Assembly: GCF_051020955.1 (NCBI RefSeq)
Contig: NW_027476811.1
Location: forward strand, 62,001 to 126,000
Reading direction: 5' to 3'
DNA: 64,000 nt
DNA from: Megalopta genalis
Taxonomy: Eukaryota; Arthropoda; Insecta; Hymenoptera; Halictidae
The position numbers and the translations under genes are program-made. The notes below the pieces were generated by a model. The model was not told where the DNA came from, did not search any database, and worked only from the letters and a program-made list of their open reading frames with translations. Positions 26,796 through 40,268 of the stretch are shown here, one piece after another (position 1 is the first letter of the stretch; each line of letters opens with the position of its first letter).

Positions 26796-28480
26796 TAAAT
26801 CATGTGTTTCGCTTGGATTTGAAGCTAAACCTTCTACATCGCATTGATTTAGAGCCCAGTCATCTGTTTTGCAAGGATTTAAAGCTAACTCGTTTGTTTC
26901 GTCTCCATTTGAAGCTATGTCACTCATATCCCAAGTATTTGAAGCTAAATCATTTGTTTCGCATGGATTTGAAGCTAAAACTTCTACATCGCACTGATTT
27001 GAAGCTACATCATGTGTTTCGCTTGGATATGAAGCTAACTCGTTTGTTTAGTCTGCATTTCAAGCTACATCACTTATATCGCAAGTATCTGTAGCTAGAT
27101 CATTTGCGTCGCATGGATTTGAAGCTAAACCTTCTACATAGCATTGATTTGAAGCTTAAGCATGTGTTTTGCATGGATTTGATGCTAACTCGTTTGCTTC
27201 CACTCCATTTGAAGCTGTTTCAGTTATATCGCAAGTATCTGATGCTAAATCATTTGTTTCGCATGGAATTAAAGCTAAACCTTCCACATCGCATTGATTT
27301 GAAGCTTAATCATGTGTTTCGCAAGGATATGAAGCTAACTCGTTTGTTTCGTCTGCATTTGAAGCTATATCACTTATATCGCAAGTATCTGACGCTAAAT
27401 CATTGGTTTCGCATGGCTTTGAAGCAAAAATTCTACATCGCATAGATTTGAAGCTAGCTCGTTTGATTCATCTGCATTTGAAGCTATATCACTTAAATCG
27501 CAAGTATTTGAAGAAAAATCATGTGTTTGGCATGGATTTGAAGCTAACTCGTTAGTTGCGCCTGCATTTGAAGCTATATCAGTTATATCGCAAGTATCTG
27601 AAGCTAAATAATTTGTTTCGCATGGATTTGAAGCTATACCTTCTACATCGCATTGATTTGCAGCTAAATCATGTGTTTCGAATGGATTTTGAAGCTAACT
27701 CGTATGATTCGTCTTCATTTGAAGATATTTCAACTATATTCCAAGTGTTTGAAGCTCAATCATTTGTTTCGCATAGATATGAAGCTAAACCTTCTACATC
27801 GCATTGATTTGAAGCTAAATCATGTGTTTTGCTTGGATTTGAATCTAAACATTCTACATCGCATTTATTTGAAGCTAAATCATGTGAATCGCACGGATTT
27901 TGAAGCTAACTCGTTAGTTTCGTCTGCATTCGAAGCTATATCACTTATATCCCAAGTGTTTGAAGCTAATTCATTTGTTTCGCATGGATTTGAAGATAAA
28001 CCTTCTACATCGCAATGATTTGGAGCTAAATCATGTGTTTCGCTTGGATTTGAAGCTAAACCTTCTACATCGTATTGATTTGAAGCTAAATCATGTGTTT
28101 CGTTTGGATTTGAAGCTAACTCGTTGTTTCCCCTGCATTTAAACCTATATCACTTATATCGCAAGTATCTGATGCTAAATAATTTCTTACGCATTGATTT
28201 GAAGCTAAACCTTCTACATCGCTTTGATTTGCAGCTAAATCATGTGTTTCGCATGGATTTGAAGTTAACTCGTTTGTTTCGCCTGCAGTTGAAGCTATAT
28301 CACCTATATCCGAAGTGTTTGAAGCTCAATCAATTGTTCCGCATCGATTTGAAGCTAAGCCTTCTACTTCGCATTGATTTGAAGCTAAATCATTTGTGTC
28401 GCATGGATTTGAAGCTAAACCTTCTACATCGCAATGATTTGGAGCTAAGTCATGTGTTTCGCTTGGATTTGAAGCTAAGC
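26796..28480 (+). repeat. Family-1 block
   Basis: Pentamer family-1 units closely related to those at 1,400-2,200: the run with agagcccagtcatctg near 26,850 resembles agagccaagtcatctg near 1,455. 31-bp units lie near 27,685 and 27,898. No non-array sequence is present. Confidence 0.75.
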
Positions 28481-28650
28481 CTTCTACTTCGCATTGATTT
28501 GAAGCTACATCATGTGTTTCGCTTGGATTTGAAAATAAATGGTTTGTTTCGCATGCAGTTGAAGCTAAAACATGTATGTCACAAGTATTCGAAGCGAAAC
28601 CATTTGTTTTGCATGGATTTGAAGCTAAGCCTTCTACTTCGCATTGATTT
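28481..28650 (+). repeat. Short family-2 patch inside family 1
   Basis: Six units carry family-2 diagnostic bases (ttgaaaataaatggtttg, gcatgcagttgaagctaa, aagtattcgaagcgaaacc) and match part of the 1.26-kb module at about 4,805-4,970. Both sides are family 1. The patch size and clean edges resemble a gene-conversion tract or a small insertion by unequal exchange. Confidence 0.7.
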
Positions 28651-29548
28651 GAAGCTAACTCGTTTGTTTCGTCTTCAAATGAAGCTATATCACTTATATC
28701 GCAAGTATTTGAGGAAAAATCATGTGTTTTGCATGGATTTGATACTAGCTCGTTTGTTTCTCCTGCATTTGAAGCTATATCACTTATATCGCAAGTATCT
28801 GAAGCTAAATCATTTGTTTCGCATGGATTTGAAGCTAACTCGTTTGTTTCGTCTGCATTTGAAGCTATGTCACATATATCCCAAGTGTTTGAAGCTAAAT
28901 CATTTGTTTCGCATGGATTTGAAGCTAAACCTTCTACATCGCATGGACTTGAAGCTAACTCGTTTGTTTCGCATGCAGCTGAAGCTATATCACATATATC
29001 GCAATTATCTGAAGCTAAATCATTGGTTTCGCATGGATTTGAAGCTAAACCTTCTACATCGAATTGATTTGCAGCTAAATCATGTGTTTCGCATGGATTT
29101 GAAGCTAACTCGTTCGTTTCGCCTGCATTTGATGCTATATCACTTATATAGCAAGAATCTGATGCTCAATCATTTGTTTCGCATGGATTTGAAGCTAAGC
29201 CTTCTACTTCGCATTGATATGACGCAAAATCAGGTGTTTCGCTTGGATTTCAAGCTAACTCGTTTGTTTCTCATGCATTTGAAGCTATATCACTTATATC
29301 GCAAGTATCTGAACCTAAATCCTTTGTTTCGCAAGGATTTGAAGCTAACTCGTTTGTTCCGTCTGCATTTGAAGCTATATAGCCTATATCCCAACTGTTT
29401 GAAGCTCAATCATTTGTTTCGCATGGATTTGAAGCTAAGCCTTCTACTTCGCATTGATTTGAAGTTAAACCTTCTTCATCGCATTAATTTGAAGCTAAAT
29501 CAAGTGTTTCGCATGGAGTTGTAGCTAAACCGTCTACATCGCATTGAT

Positions 29549-30560
29549 TTGAAGCTAAACCTTCTACATCGCATTGATTTGCAGCTAAATCATGTGTTTC
29601 GCATGGGTTTGAAGCTAACTCGTTTGTTCCGCATGCAGATGAAGCTATATCACATATATCGCAATTATCTGAAGCTAAATCATTGGTATCGCATGGATTT
29701 GAAGCTAAACCTTCTACATCGAATTGATTTGCAGCTAAATCATGTGTTTCGCATGGATTTGAAGCTAAGCCTTCTACTTCGCATTGATTTGAAGTTAAAC
29801 CTTCTTCATCGCATTAATTTTGAAGCTAAATCATGTGTTTCGCATGGAGTTGTAGCTAAACCGTCTACATCGCATTGATTTGAAGCTAAACCTTCTACAT
29901 CGCATTGATTTGCAGCTAAATCATGTGTTTCGCATGGATTTGAAGCTAACTCGTTTGTTCCGCATGCAGATGAAGCTATATCACATATATCGCAATTATC
30001 TGAAGCTAAATCATTGGTATCGCATGGATTTGAAGCTAAACCTTCTACATCGAATTGATTTGCAGCTAAATCATGTGTTTCGCATGGATTTGAAGCTAAG
30101 CCTTCTACTTCGCATTGATTTGAAGTTAAACCTTCTTCATCGCATTAATTTGAAGCTAAATCATGTGTTTCGCATGGAGTTGTAGCTAAACCGTCTACAT
30201 CGCATTGATTTGAAGCTAAACCGTCTACATCGCATTGATTTGAAGCTAAACCTTCTACATCGCATTGATTTGCAGCTAAATCATGTGTTTCGCATTGATT
30301 TGAAGCTAACTCGTTTGTTCCGCATGCAGATGAAGCTATATCATATATATCGCAATTATCTGAAGCTAAATCATTGGTTTCGCATGGATTTGAAGCTAAA
30401 CCTTCTATATCGAATTGATTTGCAGCTAAATCATGTGTTTCGCATGGATTTGAAGCTAACTCGTTTGTTTCGCATGCAGATGATGCTATATCACATATAT
30501 CGCAATTATCTGCAGCTAAATCATTGGTTTCGCATGGATTTGAAGCAAATCCTTCTACGT
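29549..30560 (+). repeat. 330-bp tandem repeat, three copies
   Basis: Copies start near 29,549, 29,880 and 30,210/30,240 (11 units each). The first copy has one additional T near 29,821 (331 bp). Before the third copy a single 30-mer with aaccgtctacatcgcattga is duplicated (30,181-30,240), a direct example of one-unit slippage. Related copies recur near 31,411, 32,221 and 36,419. Confidence 0.8.
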
Positions 30561-30720
30561 CGCATTGATTTGCAGCTAAATCATGTGTTTCGCACGAATT
30601 TGAAGCTAAGTCATTTGTTACGTATGGAATTGAAGCTAACTGGTTTGTTTCGCCTGCATTTGAAGCTATATAGCCTATATCCCAACTGTTCGAAGCTCAA
30701 TCATTTGTTTCGCATGGATT

Positions 30721-33010
30721 TGAAGCTAACTCGTTTGTTGCGCATGAAGTTGAATCTAAATAACGTATATCACAAGTATCTGAATCTAAAGTATTTGTTT
30801 GGCATGGATTTGAATCTAATCCACATGTATCGCACGAGTTTTAAGCTAAATCATGTGTTTCGCATGGATTTGCAGCTAACTCGTTTGTTTCGTCTGCATT
30901 TGAAGGTATATCACTTATATCGCTATTATCTGAAGCTATAATCATTTGTTTCGCATGGTTTTGAAGCTAAACCTTCAACGTCGCATTGATTTGCATCTAA
31001 ATCATGTGTTTCGCATGGATTTGCAGCTAACTCGTTCGTTTCGCCTGCATTTGATGCTATATCACTTATATCCTAAGTGTTTGAAGCTAAATCATTTGTT
31101 TCGCATGGATTTGAAGCTAAACCTTCTACATCGCATGGACTTGAAGCTAACTCGTTTGTTTCGCATGCAGCTGAAGCTATATCACATATATCGCAATTAT
31201 CTGAAGCTAAATCATTGGTTTCGCATGGATTTGAAGCTAAACCTTCTACATCGAATTGATTTGCAGCTAAATCATGTGTTTCGCATGGATTTGAAGCTAA
31301 GCCTTCTACTTCGCATTGATTTGAAGTTAAACCTTCTTCATCGCATTAATTTGAAGCTAAATCATGTGTTTCGCATGGAGTTGTAGCTAAACCGTCTACA
31401 TCGCATTGATTTGAAGCTAAACCTTCTACATCGCATTGATTTGCAGCTAAATCATGTGTTTCGCATGGATTTGAAGCTAACTCGTTTGTTCCGCATGCAG
31501 ATGAAGCTATATCACATATATCGCAATTATCTGAAGCTAAATCATTGGTATCGCATGGATTTGAAGCTAAACCTTCTACATCGAATTGATTTGCAGCTAA
31601 ATCATGTGTTTCGCATGGATTTGAAGCTAACTCGTTCGTTTCGCCTGCATTTGATGCTATATCACTTATATCGCAAGTATCTGAAGCTAAATACTTTGTT
31701 TACCATGGATTTGAAGCTAAACCTTCTACATCGCATTGATTTGCTGTTAAATCATGTGTTTTGCATGGATTTGAAGCTAACTCGTTTGTTCCCCTTGCAT
31801 TTGCAGCTATATCACTTATATAGCAAGAATCTGATGCTCAATCATTTGTTTCGCATGGATTTGAAGCTAAGCCTTCTACTTCGCATTGATATGACGCAAA
31901 ATCAGGTGTTTCGCTTGGATTTCAAGCTAACTCGTTTGTTTCTCATGCATTTGAAGCTATATCACTTATATCGCAAGTATCTGAACCTAAATCCTTTGTT
32001 TCGCAAGGATTTGAATCTAACTCGTTTGTTCCGTCTGCATTTGAAGCTATATAGCCTATATCCCAACTGTTTGAAGCTCAATCATTTGTTTCGCATGGAT
32101 TTGAAGCTAAGCCTTCTACTTCGCATTGATTTGAAGTTAAACCTTCTTTATCGCATTAATTTGAAGCTAAATCACGTGTTTCGCATGGAGTTGTAGCTAA
32201 ACCGTCTACATCGCATTGATTTGAAGCTAAACCTTCTACATCGCATTGATTTGCAGCTAAATCATGTGTTTCGCATGGATTTGAAGCTAACTCGTTTGTT
32301 CCGCATGCAGATGAAGCTATATCACATATATCGCAATTATCTGAAGCTAAATCATTGGTATCGCATGGATTTGAAGCTAAACCTTCTACATCGCATTGAT
32401 TTGCAGCTAAATCATTTGTTTCGCATGGATTTGAAGCTAACTCGTTTGTTGCGCATGAAGTTGAATCTAAATAACGTATATCACAAGTATCTGAATCTAA
32501 AGTATTTGTTTGGCATGGATTTGAATCTAATCCACATGTATCGCACGAGTTTTAAGCTAAATCATGTGTTTCGCATGGATTTGCAGCTAACTCGTTTGTT
32601 TCGTCTGCATTTGAAGGTATATCACTTATATCGCTATTATCTGAAGCTATAATCATTTGTTTCGCATGGATTTGAAGCTAAACCTTCAACGTCGCATCGA
32701 TTTGCATCTAAATCATGTGTTTCGCATGGATTTGCAGCTAACTCGTTCGTTTCGCCTGCATTTGATGCTATATCACTTATATCCTAAGTGTTTGAAGCTA
32801 AATCATTTGTTTCGCATGGATTTGAAGCTAAACCTCCTACATCGCATGGACTTGAAGCTAACTCGTTTGTTTCGCATGCAGCTGAAGCTATATCACATAT
32901 ATCGCAATTATCTGAAGCTAAATCATTGGTTTCGCATGGATTTGAAGCTAAACCTTCTACATCGAATTGATTTGCAGCTAAATCATGTGTTTCGCATGGA
33001 TTTGAAGCTA
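30721..33010 (+). repeat. 1,711-bp repeat, about 1.3 copies
   Basis: The sequence starting at 30,721 (tgaagctaactcgtttg followed by ttgcgcatgaag) recurs from 32,432 with a shift of 1,711 bp, that is 57 units plus one base. The copies agree through the aataacg module, the 31-bp unit gctataatcatttg (near 30,935 and 32,646) and the ggacttgaagctaactcg unit, before diverging after about 33,010. Confidence 0.8.
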
Positions 33011-33079
33011 ACTCGTTTGTTTCGCATGCAGATGAAACTTTATCACATATATCGCAATTATCTGCAGCTAAATCATTGG

Positions 33080-34410
33080 TTTCGCATGGATTTGAAGCTA
33101 ACTCGTTTGTTGCGCATGAAGTTGAATCTAAATAACGTATATCACAAGTATCTGTATCTGTATTTTTTTGGCATGGATTTGAATCTTATCCACGTGTATC
33201 GCATGAGTTTTAATCTAAATCATGTGTTCCGCATGGATTTGAAGCTAACTCGTTTGTTTCGACTGCACTTGAAGCAATATCGCTTTTATCGCTAGTATCT
33301 GAAGCTGTAATCATTTGTTTCGCATGGATCTGAAGCTAACTCGTTTGTTTCGTCTGCATTTGAAGCTATATCACTTATATCCCAAGTGTTTGAAGCTAAA
33401 TCATTTGTTTCGCATGGATTTGAAGCTAAACCTTCTACATCGCATGGACTTGAAGCTAACTCCTTTGTTTCGCATGCAGCTGAAGCTATATCACATATAT
33501 CGCAATTATCTGAAGCTAAATCATTGGTTTCGCATGGATTTGAAGCTAAACCTTCTACATCGAATTGATTTGCAGCTAAATTATGTGTTTCGCATGGATT
33601 TGAAGCTAACTCGTTTGTTTCGCATGCAGATGAGGCTATATCACATATATCGCAATTATCTGCGGCTAAATCATTGGTTTCGCATGGATTTGAAGCAAAT
33701 CCACCTACATCGCATTGATTTGCAGCTAAATCATGTGTTTCGCACGAATTTGAAGCTAATAGATGTGCTTCGCATTAATTTTAAGCTAAATCATTTGTTA
33801 CGTATGGAATTGAAGCTAACTGGTTTGTTACGCCTGCATTTGAAGCTATATAGCCTATATCCCAACTGTTCGAAGCTCAATCATTTGTTTCGCATGGATT
33901 TGATGCTAACTCGTTTGTTGCGCATGAAGTTGAATGTAAATAACGTATATCACAAGTATCTGAATCTGTATTTTTTTGGCATGGATTTGAATCTAATCCA
34001 CGTGTATCGCATGAGTTGTAATCTAAATCATGTGTTCCGCATGGATTTGAAGCTAACTCGTTTGTTTCGACTGCACTTGAAGCAATATCGCTTTTATCGC
34101 TAGTATCTGAAGCTGTAATCATTTGTTTCGCATGGATCTGAAGCTAACTCGTTTGTTTCGTCTGCATTTGAAGCTATATCACTTATATCCTAAGTGTTTG
34201 AAGCTAAATCATTTGTTTCGCATGGATTTGAAGCTAAACCTTCTACATCGCATGGACTTGAAGCTAACTCGTTTGTTTCGCATGCAGCTGAAGCTATATC
34301 ACATATATCGCAATTATCTGAAGATAAATCATTGGTTTCGCATGGATTTGAAGCTAAACCTTCTACATCGAATTGATTTGCAGCTAAATCATGTGTTTGG
34401 CATGGATTTG
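33080..34410 (+). repeat. 808-bp tandem repeat, about 1.6 copies
   Basis: Positions 33,080-33,890 recur from about 33,890 at a shift of 808 bp (27 units minus two bases). Shared private features are a shortened unit with gtatttttttggcatgg (near 33,157 and 33,967) and a 31-bp unit gctgtaatcatttg (near 33,305 and 34,113). Agreement ends near 34,400. Confidence 0.8.
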
Positions 34411-37400
34411 AAGCTAACTCGTTCGTTTCGCCTGCATTTGATGCTATATCACTTATATCGCAAGTATCAGAAGCTAAATACTTTGTTTACCATGGATTTG
34501 AAGCTAAACCTTCTACATCGCATTGATTTGCTGTTAAATCATGTGTTTCGCATGGATTTGAAGCTAACTCGTTTGTTCCGTCTGCATTTGAAGCTATATA
34601 GCCTATATCCCAACTGTTTGAAGCTCAATCATCTGTTTCGCATGGATTTGAAGCTAAGCCTTCTACTTCGCGTTGATTTAAAGTTAAATCTTCTTCATCG
34701 CATTAATTTGAAGCTAAATCATGTGTTTCGCACGAATTTGAAGCTAATAGATGTGTTTCGCATTAATTTTAATCTAAATCATTTGTTACGTATGGAATTG
34801 AAGCTAACTGGTTTGTTTCGCCTGCATTTGAAGCTATATAGCGTATATCCCAACTGTTCGAAGCTCAATCATTAGTTTCGCATGGATTTGAAGCTAACTC
34901 GTTTGTTGCGCATGCAGTTGAATCTAAATAACGTATATCACAAGTATCTGAATCTAAAGTATTTGTTTGGCATGGATTTGAATCTAATCCACGTGTATCG
35001 CATGAGTTTTAAGCTAAATCATGTGTTCCGCATGGATATGAAGCTAACTCGTTTGTTTCGACTGCACTTGAAGCAATATCACTTATATCGCTAGTATCTG
35101 AAGCTAAATCATTTGTTTCGCATGGATTTGAAACTAAACGATCAGCATCGTATCGATTTGCATCTAAATCATGTGTTTCGCATGGAGTTGCAGCTAACTC
35201 GTTCGTTTCGCCTGCATTTGATGCTATATCACTTATATCGCAAGTATCTGAAGCTAAATACTTTGTTTACCATGGATTTGAAGCTAAACCTTCTACATCG
35301 CATTGATTTGCTGTTAAATCATGTGTTTCGCATGGATTTGAAGCTAACTCGTTTGTTTCCCCAGCATTTGAAGCTATATCACTTATATCGCAAGTATCTG
35401 ATGCTAAATCATTTGTTACGCATGGACTTGACGCTAAACCTTCTACATCGCATTGATTTGCATCTAAATCATGTGTTTCGCAAGGATTTGAAGCTAACTC
35501 GTTAGTTTCGTCTGCATTTGAAGCTATATAGCGTACATCCCAACTGTTCGAAGCTCAATCATTTGTTTCGCATGGATTTGAAGCTAACTCGTTTGTTGCG
35601 CATGAAGTTGAATCTAAATAACGTATATCACAAGTATCTGAATCTAAAGTATTTATTTGGCATGGATTTGAATCTAATCCACATGTATCGCACGAGTTTT
35701 AAGCTAAATCATGTCTTTCGCATGGATTTGCAGCTAACTCGTTTGTTTCGTCTGCATTTGAAGGTATATCACTTATATCGCTATTATCTGAAGCTATAAT
35801 CATTTGTTTCGCATGGATTTGAAGCTAAACCTTCAACGTCGCATTGATTGGCATCTAAATCATGTGTTTCGCATGGATTTGAAGCTAAGCCTTCTACTTC
35901 GCATTGATTTGAAGTTAAACCTTCTTCATGTCATTAATTTGAAGCTAAATCATGTTTTTCGCATGGAGTTGTAGCTAAACCGTCTACATCGCATTGATTT
36001 GAAACTAAACCTTCTACATCGCATTGATTTGCAGCTAAATCATGTGTTTCGCATGGATTTAAAGCTAACTCGTTCGTTTCGCCTGCATTTGATGCTATAT
36101 CACTTATATCGCAAGTATCTGAAGCTAAATACTTTGTTTACCATGGATTTGAAGCTAAACCTTCTACATCGCATTGATTTGCTGTTAAATCATGTGTTTC
36201 GCATGGATTTGAAGCTAACTCGTTTGTTCCGTCTGCATTTGAAGCTATATAGCCTATATCCCAACTGTTTGAAGCTCAATCATTTGTTTCGCATGGATTT
36301 GAAGCTAAGCCTTCTACTTCGCATTGATTTGAAGTTAAACCTTCTTCATCGCATTAATTTGAAGCTAAATCATGTGTTTCGCATGGAGTTGTAGCTAAAC
36401 AGTCTACATCGCTTTGATTTGAAACTAAACCTTCTACATCGCATTGATTTGCAGCTAAATCATGTGTTTCGCATGGATTTGAAGCTAACTCGTTTGTTTC
36501 GCATGCAGATGAGGCTATATCACATATATCGCAATTATCTGCAGCTAAATCATTGGTTTCGCATGGATTTGAAGCAAATCCTTCTACATCGCATTGATTT
36601 GCAGCTAAATCATGTGTTTCGCACGAATTTGAAGCTAATAGATGTGTTTCGCATTAATTTTAAGCTAAATCATTTGTTACGTATGGAGTTGAAGCTAACT
36701 GGTTTGTTTCACCTGCATTTGAAGGTATATAGCCTATATCCCAACTGTTTGAAGCTCAATCATTTGTTTCGCATGGATTTGAAGCTAACTCGTTTGTTGG
36801 GCATGCAGTTGAATCTAAATAACGTATATCACAAGTATCTGAATCTGAAGTATTTTTTTGGCATGGATTTGAATCTAATCCACATGTATCGCATGAGTTT
36901 TAAGCTAAATCATGTGTTCCCCATGGATTTGAAGCTAACTCGTTTGTTTCGACTGCACTTGAAGCAATATCACTTATATCGCTAGTATCTGAAGCTAAAT
37001 CATTTGTTTCGCATGCATTTGAAGCTAAACTTGCCACACAGCATTGATTTGAAGCTTAATCATGTGTTTTGCATGGTATTGAGGCTAACTCGTTTGTTTC
37101 CCCTGCATTTGAAGCTATTTCACTTATATCGCAAGTATCTGAAGCTAAATCATTTGTTTCGCATGGACTTGAAGCAAAACCTTCTACATCGCATTGATTT
37201 GCAGCTAAATCATGTGTTTCGCACGAATTTGAAGCTAATAGATGTGTTTCGCATTAATTTTAAGCTAAATCATTTGTTATGTATGGAATTGAAGCTAACT
37301 GGTTTGTTTCGTCTGCATTTGAAGCTACATCACTTATATCCCAAGTGTTTGATGCTAAATCATTTGTTTCGCATGGATTTGAAGCTAAACCTTCTACATC

Positions 37401-38331
37401 GCATTGATTTGCTGTTAAATCATGTGTTTCGCATGGATTTGAAGCTAACACGTTTGTTTGCCCAGCATTTGAAGCTATATCACTTATATCGCAAGAATAT
37501 GAAGCTAAATCATTTGTTCCGCATGGATTAGAAGCTAAGCCTTCTACTTCGCATTGATTTGAAGCTAAATCGTTTGATTCGCATGGATTTGGAGCTAACT
37601 CGTTTGTTTCGTCTGCATTTGAAGCTATGTCACTTATATCGCAAGTATCTGAAGCTAAATCATATGTGTCGCATTGATTTGAAGCTATCTCGTTTGTTTC
37701 GTCTGCAATTGAAGCAATATCACTTATATCGCAAGTATCTGAAGCTAAATCATTGGTTTCGCATGGATTTGAAGTTAAACCATCGACATCGCATTGATTT
37801 GCAGTTAAATCATGTGTTTTGCATGGATTTGAATCTAAGCCTTCTACCTCGCATTGATTTTAATCAAAATCATGTGTTTCGCTTGGATTTCGAGCTAACT
37901 CGTTTGATTCTCCTGTATTTGAAGCTATATCACTTATATCGCAAGTATCTGAACCTAAATCCTTTGTTTTTCAAGGATTTGAAGCTAACTCGTTTGTTCC
38001 GTCTGCAAGTGAAGCTATATCACTTATATCGCAAGTATCTGAACCTAAATCATTTGTTTCGCATGGATTTGAAGCTAAGCCTTCTACTTCGCATTGATTT
38101 GAAGCTAAATCATGTGTTTCGCATGGATTTGAAGCTAAACATTCTACATCGCATAGATTTGAAGCTTGCTCGTTTGTTCCGTCTGCATTCGAAACTATAT
38201 CATTTATATCGCAAGTATCTGAAGCTAAATCATTGGTTTCGCATGGAGTTGTAGCTAAACCTTCTACATCGCATTGATTTGAAGCTAAATCATGTGTATC
38301 GCATGGATTTTGAAGCTAACTCGTTTGATTC

Positions 38332-38336
38332 GTCTG
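38332..38336. repeat. Target-site duplication gtctg, left (LTR copy 1)
   Basis: The five bases gtctg precede the TGT terminus and reappear directly after the ACA terminus at 39,006-39,010. Removing the insert and one gtctg restores a normal B unit followed by cattcgaagcaatatcac. Confidence 0.9.
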
Positions 38337-39005
38337 TGTTATGTGTCGTGCCGAGGATATTAAAAACTTCTTAGATTCAACAATAACAAATTTATTGAAT
38401 AATGTTTTTATCCTGCACTTGTCGCCGGCCGATTTAACTTTGGGCGACTGTTTCAAAGGATCCGTGGTTGGGAGTTGGTCGGTTTAACAAATCGAATGGT
38501 TATGAAATCGCGTCTTAAATTAGTGTCCCTCTCGTGTCTCTATCGTCTCGTTGCTTTCTACCGTCTCTACTGCTGCGTCGGAGTATCGTCCCTTTATCGC
38601 CTCGCGGAATGTCTCGATAAGGCCCCGTTTTGGGGGAAACGTCATCCCCATTCGCCGATTGACTTCAGGGAGGAGAATTTTCTCGTTAGATCCCCTCTTC
38701 GGCGGAGGACGCGAGCCCACCCTCAAGTCAATGTTGGGAAACCCCCAATACGTGCCGAAAACGGCGGAGAATTCCGGAGCGAGACGTTACCCCGAAACAG
38801 CATGACGACGTGGGCCCGAACGGCCCGATGTGGATTTATGGCCCTTGGCCTGGCGACGGTCCCGATGGCTCAAGGGGGCGACCGCTTTCTCGAAACCCGA
38901 GGTCGAGAGCATCTCGAGTGGTCGCACGTGCGGCGCAAGGGATGCGGACCCTTGGCCGCTGGTCGTTCGTGGGGACAGCAACATGTGTCCTTTCGGGACC
39001 GTACA
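38337..39005 (-). mobile_element. Solo LTR of an LTR retrotransposon, copy 1
   Basis: A 669-bp insert interrupts a B unit of the array. It begins TGTTATGTG and ends CCGTACA, so it has the TGT...ACA termini of a retroviral-type LTR, and is bordered by the direct repeat gtctg on both sides. Its composition (GC-rich, CpG-rich) contrasts sharply with the array. The minus strand carries AATAAA about 55 bp from one terminus, so the element probably reads on the minus strand. No internal region, primer-binding site or polypurine tract is present, and the interior holds no convincing coding region. The superfamily (Gypsy, Copia or Bel-Pao) cannot be told from an LTR alone. Confidence 0.88.
38391..38396 (-). 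terminator. Probable polyadenylation signal AATAAA in the LTR
   Basis: The plus strand reads tttatt, so the minus strand reads AATAAA within an AT-rich stretch 55 bp from the left LTR end. In an LTR read on the minus strand this would place the poly(A) signal near the R/U5 part, as expected. The function is inferred. The same site in copy 2 is at 46,552-46,557. Confidence 0.5.
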
Positions 39006-39010
39006 GTCTG
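39006..39010. repeat. Target-site duplication gtctg, right (LTR copy 1)
   Basis: Right partner of 38,332-38,336. A perfect 5-bp match is typical of LTR-retrotransposon integration. Confidence 0.9.
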
Positions 39011-40268
39011 CATTCGAAGCAATATCACTTATATCGCAAGTATCCGAAGCTAAATCATTTGTGTCGCATGGATTTGAAGCTAAACCTACTACATAGCATT
39101 GATTTGAAGCTCAATCATGTGTTTTGCATGGATTTGAAGCTAACTCGCTTGTTTCCCCTGCATTTGAAGCTGTATCACTTATATCGCAATTATCTGATGC
39201 TAAATCATTAGTTTCGCATAGATTTGAAGCAAAACCTTCTACATCGCATTGATTTGCTGTTAAATCATGTGTTTTGCATGGATTTGAAGCTAACTCGTTT
39301 GTTTCCCTTGCATTTGAAGCTCATATCACTAATGTCGCAATTATCTGATGCTAAATCATTAGATTCGCTTTGATTTGAAGCAAAACCTTCTACATCGCAT
39401 TGATTTACAGCTAAATCATGTGTTTCGCACGAATTTGAAGCTAACAGATGTGTTTCGCATTAATTTTAAGCTAAATCATGTGTTACGTATGGAATTGAAG
39501 CTAACTGGTTTGTTCCGCCTGCATTTGAAGCTATTTAGCTTATATCCAAACTGTTTCAAGCTCAATCATTTGTTTCGCATGGATTTGAAGCTAACTCGTT
39601 CGTTGCGCATGCAGTTGAATCTAAATAACGTATATCACAAGTATCTGAATCTAAAGTATTTGTTTGGCATGGATTTGAATCTAATCCACGTGTATCGCAT
39701 GAGTTTTCAGCTAAATCATGTGTTCTGCGTGGATTTGAAGCTAACTCGTTTGTTTCGACTGCACTTGAAGCAATATCACTTATATCGCTAGTATCAGAAG
39801 CTAAATCATTTGTTTCGCATGGATTTGAAGCTAAACCTGCAACGTCGCATTGATTTGCAGCTAAATCATGTGTTTCGCATGGATCTGAGCTTACTCGTTT
39901 GTTTCCCTGCATTTGAAGCTATATCATTTATATCGCAAGTATCTGATGCTAAATCATTTGTTTCGCATGGATTTGTCGCTAAATCTTCTACATCGCATTG
40001 ATTTGCAGCAAAATCATGTGTTTCGCTTTGATTTGAAGCTAACTCGTTTGTTTCCCTTGCATTTGAAGCTATATCACTTATATCGCAATTATCTGATGCT
40101 AAATCATTAGTTTCGCATGGATTTGAAGCAAAACCTTCTACATCGCATTGATTTGAACCTAAATCATGTGTTTCGCACGAATTTGAAGCTAATATATGTG
40201 TTTCGCATCAATTTTAAGCTACATCATGTGTTACGTATTGAATTGGAGCTAACTGGTTTGTTTCGGCA

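Noticed and set aside
33140..33180. Microsatellite gtatctgtatctgtat with T run
   Set aside because: It is only a mutated array unit (usual form gtatctgaatctaaagtatt), not an independent microsatellite.
38524..38610. Repeated cgtctc motif and short ccccgttttgggg hairpin in the LTR as regulatory elements
   Set aside because: They are short and unaccompanied by any recognised promoter arrangement; they could be chance in a GC-rich sequence.
38475..39053. 192-codon plus-strand open frame across the LTR
   Set aside because: It runs from LTR sequence straight into array units, has no recognisable domain and is probably a chance frame in GC-rich DNA. The identical frame at 46,636-47,214 is only its duplicate.
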